Virus record (IMG/VR): IMGVR_UViG_3300027749_000381
Span: 1 to 29,643 of that record
Strand: one strand, 5' to 3'
DNA length: 29,643 bases
Origin: a virus
A program made the translations under genes and the position numbers. Below the pieces are notes generated by a model. That model saw only the letters and a program-made list of their open reading frames with translations, ran no database searches and was not told the origin of the DNA. Shown here piece after piece: positions 15,181 to 21,278 of this stretch (within the stretch, counting starts at the first letter, position 1; each line of letters begins with the position of its first letter).

Positions 15181-16311
15181 ATGTTTTATAAAACTGAAAA
15201 ATTCGCTCAGGTCTGCAAGCAAATTGGTGAGCGTAGAACCGCCACTAATGAACTGCGGCGCGTACATCCGGATTCTATTAAAAATCTGCAGGATGCAGGA
15301 TTCTTCAAATTGCTGCTAAAAAAAGAGTATGGCGGACTAGAATCGGATCTCAAAACCTTTTTTCACAGCCAGCTAGAAATTTCTAAAGAATGTATGAGTA
15401 CTGCATGGGCAGGTGGTATTATTGCGGTACACGCTTATCAGATGGCACTAATGGATAAGCAAGCACAGGATGATGTTTATCTAAACAATCCACACGTACT
15501 TGTTGCTAGCGCATATGCACCTATGGGTAAGATTGAACCTGTAGATAATGGTTTTATGTTTAGCGGACATTGGGCTTGGAACTCTGGTGGCGATTATTGT
15601 GATTGGAGTTTTTTAGGGGGCATTGTTCCCGGTGAAGGATATCGTACATTTTTAGTTCCACGTAGCGATTATCGTATTAAAGATACTTGGCATAGTTTGG
15701 GCCTAAAAGGCACGGGCAGCAATGATGTTATTATCGATGAGCCCGTATTTGTTCCTAATTATCGTACTCATAAACAATTAGATGGTTTTACCGGTAATAA
15801 TCCAGGTAAAAGCTATACAAACAATTCGTTGTACTCTATTCCATGGGCGCAGTTATTTGTGCGCGTAGTTAATACTCCTGCTATTGGTGCACTGGATCGC
15901 GCAGTAAAATTGTTCATGAGCAATCTTACTAGCAGTAGCTTTGATCCCAGCAAAGGTGCCACAGATCCTGACACACTTCGACGTATTGCTCATGCAGCCA
16001 ATACTGTGGATGAGTTGATATGTGTGCTAGATCGTAATTTAGATGTAATGTCGTCGGGACAAGAACTAACTTTGGCAGACCGCATACGTTTTCGTTATCA
16101 AGCTAGTGTGGTAATTGACCGCTGCTGTGAATCTATGGACCTGCTAATGGATAGTGCAGGTGGGCGCAGTGTATATACAGGCAGCGAAATTCAACAAATT
16201 TTCTTAGATATACATACTGCAAGGGCGCATTTGGCTAATAATCCCACACAGTTTGGTAGAAATTATGCCAATAATCTATTAGGTGGCGAAAATAAGGATT
16301 TCTTTGTTTGA
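15181..16311 (+). CDS. Flavin-dependent monooxygenase of acyl-CoA dehydrogenase fold (HsaA / HPA 3-hydroxylase type)
   Basis: 376 residues along the full length of the acyl-CoA dehydrogenase-like fold. The pattern fits the two-component hydroxylase branch rather than true dehydrogenases: WAWNSGGDYCDWSFLGG (about 138-154), RTFLVPRSDYRIKDTWHSLG, LKGTGSNDVIIDEPVFVP (about 175-192) and SAGGRSVYTGS (about 323-333), followed by DIHTARAH. Such enzymes use reduced flavin from a separate reductase to hydroxylate aromatic or steroid rings. No reductase gene is visible in this window. Slightly shorter than HsaA (about 394 residues). The substrate cannot be read. It has its own late-type box and no Shine-Dalgarno. 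Confidence 0.78.
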   Translation: MFYKTEKFAQVCKQIGERRTATNELRRVHPDSIKNLQDAGFFKLLLKKEYGGLESDLKTFFHSQLEISKECMSTAWAGGIIAVHAYQMALMDKQAQDDVYLNNPHVLVASAYAPMGKIEPVDNGFMFSGHWAWNSGGDYCDWSFLGGIVPGEGYRTFLVPRSDYRIKDTWHSLGLKGTGSNDVIIDEPVFVPNYRTHKQLDGFTGNNPGKSYTNNSLYSIPWAQLFVRVVNTPAIGALDRAVKLFMSNLTSSSFDPSKGATDPDTLRRIAHAANTVDELICVLDRNLDVMSSGQELTLADRIRFRYQASVVIDRCCESMDLLMDSAGGRSVYTGSEIQQIFLDIHTARAHLANNPTQFGRNYANNLLGGENKDFFV

Positions 16312-16328
16312 TATACACATATAAGCAC

Positions 16329-16357
16329 TTGACTCTTATATCATAAAATAGTACAAT
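16329..16357 (+). promoter_or_regulatory. Sigma70-type promoter before tRNA-Gln
   Basis: TTGACT at 16329-16334, a 17-nt spacer and TACAAT at 16352-16357; predicted start near 16364, about 20 nt before the tRNA. Confidence 0.65.
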
Positions 16358-16384
16358 AAACTCAACAATTGAAGAATAGGCTAA

Positions 16385-16459
16385 TCACCTGTCGTCTAAC
16401 TGGTAGGACAAATGCCTTTGAAGCATTCAATCTTCGTTCGAACCGAAGCAGGTGATCCA
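16385..16459 (+). tRNA. tRNA-Gln(UUG)
   Basis: Acceptor TCACCTG pairs with CAGGTGA, the anticodon arm is AATGC-CTTTGAA-GCATT, the T-loop is TTCGAAC, CCA encoded. 75 nt. Confidence 0.93.
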
Positions 16460-16472
16460 ATTAAAATGAAAT

Positions 16473-16531
16473 GAGTTACGGAACGTCATCCAATATAAAA
16501 ATTTTAACAAAAAAAATTGGTGTTGTAACTC
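16473..16531 (+). repeat. Nested inverted repeat after tRNA-Gln
   Basis: GAGTTAC (16473-16479) pairs with GTAACTC (16525-16531), and inside it CCAAT (16490-16494) pairs with ATTGG (16516-16520), giving an interrupted hairpin with an A-rich loop. It may be a transcript end, a processing site or a leader element for the secreted proteins downstream. Confidence 0.5.
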
Positions 16532-16616
16532 TATCAGCTTAATTTGTAAACTTCATATGCTAAATAGTAATAGCATTGCAGAAAGTGATGTTAATACTAA
16601 CTTAAAGGAATGTTAT

Positions 16617-17003
16617 ATGAAGAAACTTATCTTAATTGCGGCCGCAATATTTTTTGCATCATATACAACAGTAAATGCAGCAACACCTACAGCAGTAGCA
16701 ACTTGGGTTGCTCCAACAGCGTATACAGATAGTACTGCACTTCCAGCAAGCCAAATTGCTCAATATACAGTGAGTTATGGCACTACTACTGGTGGTCCTT
16801 ATACTAATACTGTTAATGTATTACCAGTCAATGGAGTTGTGCCCACTACGGTGACTATTACCGGACTGACTGTGGGAACATGGTATTTTGTAGTTACAGC
16901 AACCGCAACAAATGGTATGGTATCTGCTAACAGTAATGAAGCATCTAAAAATATTGTTACTACTGCTGCGCCAAATCCGCCAACAATCTTAACTATACGA
17001 TAA
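16617..17003 (+). CDS. Secreted fibronectin type III domain protein
   Basis: The frame is open from 16557, but AAAGGA and the ATG at 16617 give a standard signal peptide (MKKLILIAAAIFFASYTTVNA, cleavage at AxA). The 128-residue precursor then holds one FnIII-like domain: a start like AVATWVAPT, a VSYGTTTGGPYTN strand pair, and the conserved ITGLTVGTWYFVVTAT end with SANSNEAS. Single FnIII domains mediate protein or sugar contacts on cell surfaces. It is coupled by TAATG to a second secreted protein, suggesting a periplasmic or surface pair. Function unknown. Confidence 0.75.
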   Translation: MKKLILIAAAIFFASYTTVNAATPTAVATWVAPTAYTDSTALPASQIAQYTVSYGTTTGGPYTNTVNVLPVNGVVPTTVTITGLTVGTWYFVVTATATNGMVSANSNEASKNIVTTAAPNPPTILTIR

Positions 17004-17524
17004 TGTTTAAGAAATTTACATATTTCTTGATATCAGTGCTATTATTAATAGTAGTGGTGGTATTTTCTACAGCCAACGCTCAAGTTTCTGAAAGAGATCC
17101 TCGATATGGGCATCGGATGTTTTCCAAAGCTACTATTACTTTAAAATTACCCACCACTGCTATGGATGGTACATCATTAGTTAATGACTATGCTTTAAAA
17201 AATGTAAATTTATATATTTCAGAAGTTTCTATATCTTGTAATACAACTGCCCTGCTATGTAATTTAATACCCAGTGTTATTTTATCATCGGGAAGTGTTG
17301 GTATACCAACCAGCTATACATATCTAGGAATTCCTGCTGGAGCAACAATTCATGTGAGGGCAGATGCTTGTAATGTCAACGGTTGCTCTTATCTTAGTGA
17401 CCAATTAACGGCTGTTAATAACATATATTCAATAACATTAACCAAACCAACCACTAAAGAAACATTCAGAACAAATGCACCTCCCGAGACTCCAGAAATA
17501 GTCATTACTATACAGCCAGAATAG
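17003..17524 (+). CDS. Secreted or periplasmic beta-rich protein
   Basis: 173 residues beginning with a signal peptide (hydrophobic ISVLLLIVVVVFSTANA, cleavage before Q). The mature part is Thr/Ser/Asn-rich and strand-rich, with four Cys (SISCNTTALLCN and ADACNVNGCS) that could form two disulfides in the periplasm. The segment NVNGCSYLSDQL looks FnIII-like, as in the gene upstream. Translation is coupled to that gene by TAATG, so the two are probably made together and may interact. No family is recognised with confidence. Confidence 0.62.
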   Translation: MFKKFTYFLISVLLLIVVVVFSTANAQVSERDPRYGHRMFSKATITLKLPTTAMDGTSLVNDYALKNVNLYISEVSISCNTTALLCNLIPSVILSSGSVGIPTSYTYLGIPAGATIHVRADACNVNGCSYLSDQLTAVNNIYSITLTKPTTKETFRTNAPPETPEIVITIQPE

Positions 17525-17553
17525 TTGATACTGATATAGTATATTGCTAATAT
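17525..17553 (+). promoter_or_regulatory. Sigma70-type promoter before tRNA-Ile
   Basis: TTGATA at 17525-17530, a 17-nt spacer and TAATAT at 17548-17553; predicted start near 17560, only about 3 nt before the tRNA. Confidence 0.55.
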
Positions 17554-17562
17554 AAGCAATAT

Positions 17563-17657
17563 GCCCCTGTAGTGTAATGGTTAGCACGCGAGTCTTATAC
17601 ACTCGATTTCCGCCAGATTAGCGGGTAGACTAGGTTCGAATCCTAGCAGGGGCACCA
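17563..17657 (+). tRNA. tRNA with UAU anticodon (Ile) and an unusually long variable arm
   Basis: Acceptor GCCCCTG pairs with CAGGGGC, the anticodon arm is CGAGT-CTTATAC-ACTCG, the T-loop is TTCGAAT, CCA encoded. The variable region is 24 nt with an internal CCGC/GCGG stem, making the gene 95 nt. Normal tRNA-Ile has a short variable loop, so identity is by anticodon only. Confidence 0.85.
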
Positions 17658-17665
17658 AAATTAAA

Positions 17666-17673
17666 ACTAAATA
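17666..17673 (+). promoter_or_regulatory. Late-type box ACTAAATA, 5 nt before ATG
   Basis: TAAATA core followed by ATAGT and the ATG at 17679; no Shine-Dalgarno. Same spacing as at 11716, 15168 and 23701. Confidence 0.5.
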
Positions 17674-17678
17674 ATAGT

Positions 17679-17864
17679 ATGCAACGTATACTTATTTGGT
17701 TATTAGTTTATCTAGTCGCACTCAGTGCCACAATTGGCAGTGTTTGCTATATTGATAATATTAGTTGCGGGAAAACAGGCGATACCCGTGAATGGGTTTT
17801 ACAGCTTGTTGCTGTAGTGGTTAGTTTACTAGCCGGCACTCACAGCAATGATGATAAAAATTAA
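17679..17864 (+). CDS. Small two-pass membrane protein
   Basis: 61 residues. Segment 1 (about 4-23, ILIWLLVYLVALSATIGSV) and segment 2 (about 40-53, VLQLVAVVVSLLAG) are hydrophobic, joined by a short loop with a Cys pair (CYIDNISC) and a charged part, and ending in an Asp/Lys tail. Class II holin size and topology fit, but so do many phage inner-membrane proteins. No lysin gene is adjacent. It has its own late-type box and no Shine-Dalgarno. Confidence 0.55.
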   Translation: MQRILIWLLVYLVALSATIGSVCYIDNISCGKTGDTREWVLQLVAVVVSLLAGTHSNDDKN

Positions 17865-17875
17865 TTGTAATATAC

Positions 17876-17904
17876 TTGACAAATTTGATGCAGTAAATTA
17901 GAAT
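17876..17904 (+). promoter_or_regulatory. Sigma70-type promoter for the HNH gene at 17939
   Basis: Perfect TTGACA at 17876-17881, a 17-nt spacer and TAGAAT at 17899-17904; predicted start near 17911 and a leader of about 28 nt. Confidence 0.65.
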
Positions 17905-17938
17905 ATATACTATTGATGATTACTAATAAGGTTTATTC

Positions 17939-18493
17939 GTGGAAGTTTTAGCACTAGATATTGCGGGAATTCCCCGGCAATGGGTATCTTTTAATACTGC
18001 AATCGTATACCATGCTAAACAGCAAGTTGTTTGGAGCCTAGGTGACACCATAGCTAAATATCGCGGTGGCACCCAAAAAGACGGCAAACAAAGCATTATC
18101 GAAACTCCTAGTATTATTGCCATCAGCGGCACAGGATTTAATCCTTCTATATATGGAAAGGTAACTCTGAACAACCGAACTCTATTTGGTCGTGACCGAC
18201 ATATGTGTGCATATTGTGGTGCTGTTCACAGTAGCGCAAAATCCCTGAGCCGTGATCATATTATGCCTAAAAGTCGCGGCGGAATAGATGACTGGATGAA
18301 TGTAGTTACCGCATGTCGCGGTTGTAATACCAGGAAGGACAACAAAACTCTTAAAGAAGCTAAGATGGAGTTATTGTATGTACCATATAGCCCAAACCAC
18401 TACGAAAATCTTCTGCTACAAAATAGAAGTATTCTAAAAGATCAAATGGAATATTTGTTGTCTGGTGTGCCCAAGCATAGTAGATTAAATTAA
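17939..18493 (+). CDS. HNH endonuclease of a bacterial-chromosome type
   Basis: 184 residues starting with GTG behind AAGG. The HNH/treble-clef core is near residues 88-125: MCAYCG, then SRDHIMPKSRGG, DDWMNVVTACRGCN, with four zinc Cys plus Asp-His-Ile and Asn. The flanking regions (LALDIAGIPRQWVSF at the start, LLYVPYSPNHYENLLLQNR near the end) match a family that I recognise from many proteobacterial chromosomes rather than the Mob or Seg homing types. Unlike the other endonuclease genes here it has its own sigma70-type promoter and is not fused to a tRNA end. It may be a host-derived nuclease acting early. Confidence 0.8.
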   Translation: MEVLALDIAGIPRQWVSFNTAIVYHAKQQVVWSLGDTIAKYRGGTQKDGKQSIIETPSIIAISGTGFNPSIYGKVTLNNRTLFGRDRHMCAYCGAVHSSAKSLSRDHIMPKSRGGIDDWMNVVTACRGCNTRKDNKTLKEAKMELLYVPYSPNHYENLLLQNRSILKDQMEYLLSGVPKHSRLN

Positions 18494-18525
18494 GACATAG
18501 TGTATAATGATTAAATAATTTTTAT

Positions 18526-18608
18526 GCTGGAGTCGCATAGCGGCAATTGCAACGGTTTTGTAAGCCGTCGGGAAACCTCCGTGAGTTCGAGTCTCACCTT
18601 CAGCACCA
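18526..18608 (+). tRNA. tRNA-Thr(UGU) with enlarged variable region
   Basis: Acceptor GCTGGAG pairs with CTTCAGC, the anticodon arm is ACGGT-TTTGTAA-GCCGT, the T-loop is TTCGAGT, CCA encoded. G1-C72 and C2-G71 suit Thr identity. The variable region is 12 nt with a GG-GAAA-CC mini-stem, so the gene is 83 nt. A TATAAT (18503-18508) lies upstream without a clear -35. Confidence 0.85.
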
Positions 18609-18613
18609 TTTTT

Positions 18614-19237
18614 ATGAAGATATGCCCTAAATGTCACAATCAACACAAAAAGCTAGGCAAGTTTTGCTCTAGGAGTTGTGCTAACAGCAGGAATTTTTCA
18701 GCAGAGGCTAAAAAGAAAAAATCTATTGCTAACATAAAATCTTGGGAGATTCACAAAGAAAAGAGAATTCATGCAGCAATTTCTCGCGCAAAAAAATTGA
18801 GAGAAAAAAACCAAACAAATAGTCATGAACGAACTTTATCTAAATATGAAAAACTTATGGATCGAGATTGGGATTCATTAGGTTATGATTATAAAAGATG
18901 GATTGTGATTTATCAACAGAATAATTGTTGTAATCGTTGTAAATTAAATTCTTGGTTAAATAATCCTCTGATTTTAGAAATTGACCACACAGATGGAGAT
19001 CGCTATAATAACAGCAGGCATAATCTAGAAGGTCTTTGTCCAAACTGTCATAGTCTGACTGACACTTGGAGAGGAAAACATAGAAAAAAGAAACTAAATT
19101 TGACTGACAAAGAAATTTATGATATATACATTAGAGAAGGTAACATAGCCAATACATTTAAAGCGTTAAGTCTTAGACCTTCAGGTAATGCTAGAAAGAG
19201 AATTTTGAAAGCAGTTCAAAGATTTATTGGCGAGTAG
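18614..19237 (+). CDS. HNH endonuclease with zinc finger, lodged between tRNA-Thr and tRNA-Asn
   Basis: 207 residues from the ATG at 18614, 5 nt after the tRNA-Thr CCA; no Shine-Dalgarno is visible. Order: an N-terminal zinc motif (CPKC ... FCSRSCAN, 4-24), a basic helical linker, the HNH core (NCCNRC, LEIDHTDGDRYNN, LCPNCH, near 96-145) and a C-terminal DNA-binding helix pair (GNIANTFKALSLRPSGN). It is clearly related to the HNH protein at 20215: both share the TWRG sequence after the last zinc Cys and the same C-terminal pattern. Its stop TAG is bases 8-10 of tRNA-Asn. A site-specific endonuclease of mobile type is the likely function. Confidence 0.85.
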   Translation: MKICPKCHNQHKKLGKFCSRSCANSRNFSAEAKKKKSIANIKSWEIHKEKRIHAAISRAKKLREKNQTNSHERTLSKYEKLMDRDWDSLGYDYKRWIVIYQQNNCCNRCKLNSWLNNPLILEIDHTDGDRYNNSRHNLEGLCPNCHSLTDTWRGKHRKKKLNLTDKEIYDIYIREGNIANTFKALSLRPSGNARKRILKAVQRFIGE

Positions 19238-19302
19238 CTCAGCGGCAGAGCCGACGCCTGTTAAGCGTCTGGTCGTTGGTTCGATCCCAACCTCGCCAGC
19301 CA
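19228..19302 (+). tRNA. tRNA-Asn(GUU)
   Basis: Acceptor TGGCGAG pairs with CTCGCCA, the anticodon arm is GACGC-CTGTTAA-GCGTC, the T-loop is TTCGATC, discriminator G, CCA encoded. Its first 10 bases are also the end of the HNH gene. Confidence 0.93.
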
Positions 19303-19322
19303 ATTTTTTATAGGTATTATAT

Positions 19323-20060
19323 ATGACTGAAAATGCATTTGCAAATGCTTTATTAAATTGGGTTAAAGGCCCAAACGCACATACCCAATTATCTATATTA
19401 CAACTAGAGCATAATAGTGAGATTCCTATTTTACTAGGAAAATTAGATCCAAAACTACTAGCACTACTTAAAGCCGATGTATTAAGTTTGGATACTAAAA
19501 AATCTGAGTTATGGAGTTCTAGACTAGCCGGAGCGATTAAAGAAGAATATAAGTATAACCCTAATAGGGATTTATGGTCCTTTATAATAAACACCATGTA
19601 TGTAAACTATTCTGCTAAGTTTAATTTTCATACAGGTAAGCGCCCATATCTAACTGATATGTGGGTTAATTTTCAAAAAAAATATGAATTTAATCCTGTT
19701 CACAATCATACCGGCGCTGTTAGTTTTGTTATATGGGTTCAAGTTCCGTATGATCTAGCAGAAGAAGCAAAGATAAGTCCAAGCGGCACTGCTAACGTAA
19801 CATCTCATTTTCAGTTTGTTTACAGGCAACTTAAAGAGCATGTTGCAACACATGATCTTCCAATCTCCAAAGATTGGGAAGGGGTTATATGTATGTTTCC
19901 CAGTTATCTGATGCACACTGTATACCCATTTTATACAAGTGATGATTATAGAATTAGTATTGCAGGTAATATTTTTGTATTAGGCGCAAATTATTCTGTT
20001 GATCCAAATGAAGATCCTGATAAATTTATTCGGGATTGGGAACAAAAAGATAACTATTAG
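19323..20060 (+). CDS. 2-oxoglutarate/Fe(II)-dependent oxygenase-like protein
   Basis: 245 residues resembling the 2OG-Fe(II) oxygenases common in T4-like phages of aquatic bacteria. The probable first iron-binding element is FNPVHNHTGAVSFVIWV (near 121-137); the second His and the 2OG-binding Arg are in FPSYLMHTVYPFYTSDDYR (near 197-215), followed by the ISIAGNI strand. The first motif reads H-N-H rather than the usual H-x-D/E, so the exact ligand set needs structural comparison. Substrate unknown; protein or nucleobase hydroxylation are options. It sits between tRNA-Asn and tRNA-Val and has only a weak AGG-type ribosome site. Confidence 0.72.
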   Translation: MTENAFANALLNWVKGPNAHTQLSILQLEHNSEIPILLGKLDPKLLALLKADVLSLDTKKSELWSSRLAGAIKEEYKYNPNRDLWSFIINTMYVNYSAKFNFHTGKRPYLTDMWVNFQKKYEFNPVHNHTGAVSFVIWVQVPYDLAEEAKISPSGTANVTSHFQFVYRQLKEHVATHDLPISKDWEGVICMFPSYLMHTVYPFYTSDDYRISIAGNIFVLGANYSVDPNEDPDKFIRDWEQKDNY

Positions 20061-20074
20061 AAAATATAAACAAT

Positions 20075-20150
20075 GCCCCGGTAGCTGAGAGGTTCAAGCG
20101 TCACGTTTACACCGTGAAGTATGTCAGTTCGAGTCTGACACGGGGTACCA
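20075..20150 (+). tRNA. tRNA-Val(UAC)
   Basis: Acceptor GCCCCGG pairs with ACGGGGT (a G-U first pair and a G-A last pair), the anticodon arm is TCACG-TTTACAC-CGTGA, the T-loop is TTCGAGT, CCA encoded. 76 nt. Confidence 0.92.
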
Positions 20151-20158
20151 ATTTTAAC

Positions 20159-20184
20159 TACACAATTTTAATTAAAATTGTGTA
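20159..20184. repeat. 26-bp perfect palindrome
   Basis: Each half reads TACACAATTTTAA, with no mismatch and no spacer. It lies 8 nt after tRNA-Val and 5 nt before a TATAAATA box. It could be a bidirectional terminator hairpin or an operator for the endonuclease promoter. Confidence 0.7.
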
Positions 20185-20189
20185 TACCA

Positions 20190-20197
20190 TATAAATA
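20190..20197 (+). promoter_or_regulatory. T4-late-type promoter box TATAAATA
   Basis: Perfect box; predicted start near 20203, giving a short leader with a GGGAG ribosome site before the ATG at 20215. Late control of a mobile endonuclease has a parallel in T4 I-TevI. Confidence 0.75.
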
Positions 20198-20214
20198 CAT
20201 CATGGGAGACTATT

Positions 20215-20817
20215 ATGTATTGTGATTATGGTTGCGGAAATACTGCATCTTTTACTCTTAAAAACGGTAAAAAATGTTGCTCTAAACGTCCTGCAGGATG
20301 TTCTGTTCTTAAAAAGGTAAATTCATCAAAGACAAAACAAGCATATGATTTGGGTAAAAGAGAACCTATGAAAACTCTATACCAAAATCTGCCGCAAGAA
20401 ACAAAAAATAAGATGAATTGGAATAAAGGAAATTATTCTTCTACTACTTTTGAGTATGCGGGAATTGGCAACCACAAAAAAGTGTTGCTCAATGAACGAG
20501 GACATAAATGCGAGGATTGTGGTTTAATGGAATGGAAATCTCAACCCATTCCATTAGAGTTAGAACATATTGACGGGGACAATAAAAACAACGTTAGAGA
20601 AAATTTAAAATTATTATGCTGCAATTGTCACGCACTTACTCCTACTTGGAGAGGAAGAAATATCAATTCAGGAAAAGCAAAAGTAAGTGACCAAACTTTA
20701 TTGACAACATATAAGAAATGTCGTAATATAAGACATACACTGTTAGAAGTCGGACTTGCTGCGAAAGGTGGCAACTATAACAGAGTAAAAAAGTTAATCG
20801 CCCGAATGGTGGAATAG
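20215..20817 (+). CDS. HNH endonuclease with zinc finger, upstream of the intron-bearing tRNA-Leu
   Basis: 200 residues. An N-terminal Cys cluster (CDYGCG, KKCCSKRPAGC; residues 3-29) is a likely zinc finger. The HNH core is near 100-145: CEDCG, LELEHIDGDNKNN, LKLLCCNCHALTPTWRG. The C-terminus (KKCRNIRHTLLEVGLAAKGG) is a DNA-binding helix pair like that of the HNH gene at 18614. The last 18 nt are the first 18 nt of tRNA-Leu, whose sequence supplies the TAG stop. A late-type box and GGGAG precede the ATG. The enzyme may drive homing of the adjoining group I intron or of its own gene; the sequence cannot separate these. Confidence 0.87.
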   Translation: MYCDYGCGNTASFTLKNGKKCCSKRPAGCSVLKKVNSSKTKQAYDLGKREPMKTLYQNLPQETKNKMNWNKGNYSSTTFEYAGIGNHKKVLLNERGHKCEDCGLMEWKSQPIPLELEHIDGDNKNNVRENLKLLCCNCHALTPTWRGRNINSGKAKVSDQTLLTTYKKCRNIRHTLLEVGLAAKGGNYNRVKKLIARMVE

Positions 20818-21086
20818 GTAGACACACCAGACTTAGAGAAATTTGAGCTTCTATTAGGAAACTTTTAGAATGTAACTTGTCAAATTCGGTGAAAGCTTTA
20901 ACATGCTAATACCGAGCCAAGCCCGAAAGGGGAAGGTGTAGAGACTAGACGGCAAGGACCTAAAACGAAAGTAATGGTCAAGGTATAGTCCAGACTACAA
21001 ACAGTGCAAACTGGCAGTGAAAGCTGTAGTAGTAAGAAAATCTGACGCCGATAGGCATGCCGGTTCGAGTCCGGCTCCGGGCACCA
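20800..21086 (+). tRNA. tRNA-Leu(UAA) interrupted by a group I intron
   Basis: Exon 1 is 20800-20834, the intron 20835-21036, exon 2 21037-21086. Joined, the anticodon loop reads CTTAAAA (UAA) in a CAGA/TCTG stem, with a long variable arm (GCC-GATA-GGC), T-arm GCCGG-TTCGAGT-CCGGC, acceptor GCCCGAA with TCCGGGC (one A-C mismatch) and encoded CCA. The long variable arm is normal for Leu. The spliced tRNA is 85 nt. Confidence 0.9.
20835..21036 (+). ncRNA. Group I intron (202 nt) in the tRNA-Leu(UAA) anticodon
   Basis: The exon ends in U and the intron in G, as group I splicing needs. Core elements in order: GAGCCAAGCCC, a GAAA-capped P6-like stem, GTGTAGAGACTAGACGGC (R region), P8-like GACC/GGTC (20957-20960 with 20976-20979) and AAGGTATAGTCC (S region). 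P7 pairs GACTA (20943-20947) with TAGTC (20986-20990). The site between U34 and A35 and the core sequence match the known cyanobacterial and plastid tRNA-Leu(UAA) intron class (IC3). It has no internal ORF. Confidence 0.9.
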
Positions 21087-21096
21087 GTTAGTTTGC

Positions 21097-21124
21097 GATG
21101 GTTCGAGTCCGGCTTTGGGCACCA
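21097..21124 (+). pseudogene. tRNA 3'-end fragment (T-arm, acceptor strand, CCA)
   Basis: Repeats the tRNA-Leu 3' end with few changes: the same GGTTCGAGTCCGGC core, then TTTGGGCACCA in place of TCCGGGCACCA. No 5' half precedes it, so it is a broken copy left 11 nt after the complete tRNA-Leu. Confidence 0.75.
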
Positions 21125-21139
21125 AATTATGAAAAAAAC

Positions 21140-21168
21140 TTGCAAGATATTACAAAAAATACTATAAT
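21140..21168 (+). promoter_or_regulatory. Sigma70-type promoter before tRNA-Met
   Basis: TTGCAA at 21140-21145, a 17-nt spacer and a perfect TATAAT at 21163-21168; predicted start near 21175, about 11 nt before the tRNA. It probably also serves the small-gene cluster that follows. Confidence 0.65.
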
Positions 21169-21185
21169 AGCTTTATATTGAAACT

Positions 21186-21262
21186 GGGCCTTTAGCTCAA
21201 TTGGTTAGAGCAGCAGACTCATAATCTGTTGGTTCAGGGTTCAAGTCCCTGAGGGCCCACCA
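21186..21262 (+). tRNA. tRNA-Met(CAU), elongator type (Ile2 not excluded)
   Basis: Acceptor GGGCCTT pairs with AGGGCCC, the anticodon arm is GCAGA-CTCATAA-TCTGT, the T-loop is TTCAAGT, CCA encoded. A CAU anticodon could be modified to lysidine and read AUA. 77 nt. Confidence 0.9.
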
Positions 21263-21278
21263 AAATTCGGGAGAATAG

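Noticed and set aside
19181-19597. Minus-strand ORF of 138 codons
   Set aside because: It runs antisense through tRNA-Asn and the oxygenase-like gene, with the typical tRNA-complement wording GEVGIEPTTRRLT; no ribosome site.
20898-21125. Minus-strand ORF of 75 codons opposite tRNA-Leu
   Set aside because: It is antisense to the tRNA-Leu exon and intron; its LEPS/PDSNRH words are the known spurious translation of tRNA complements.
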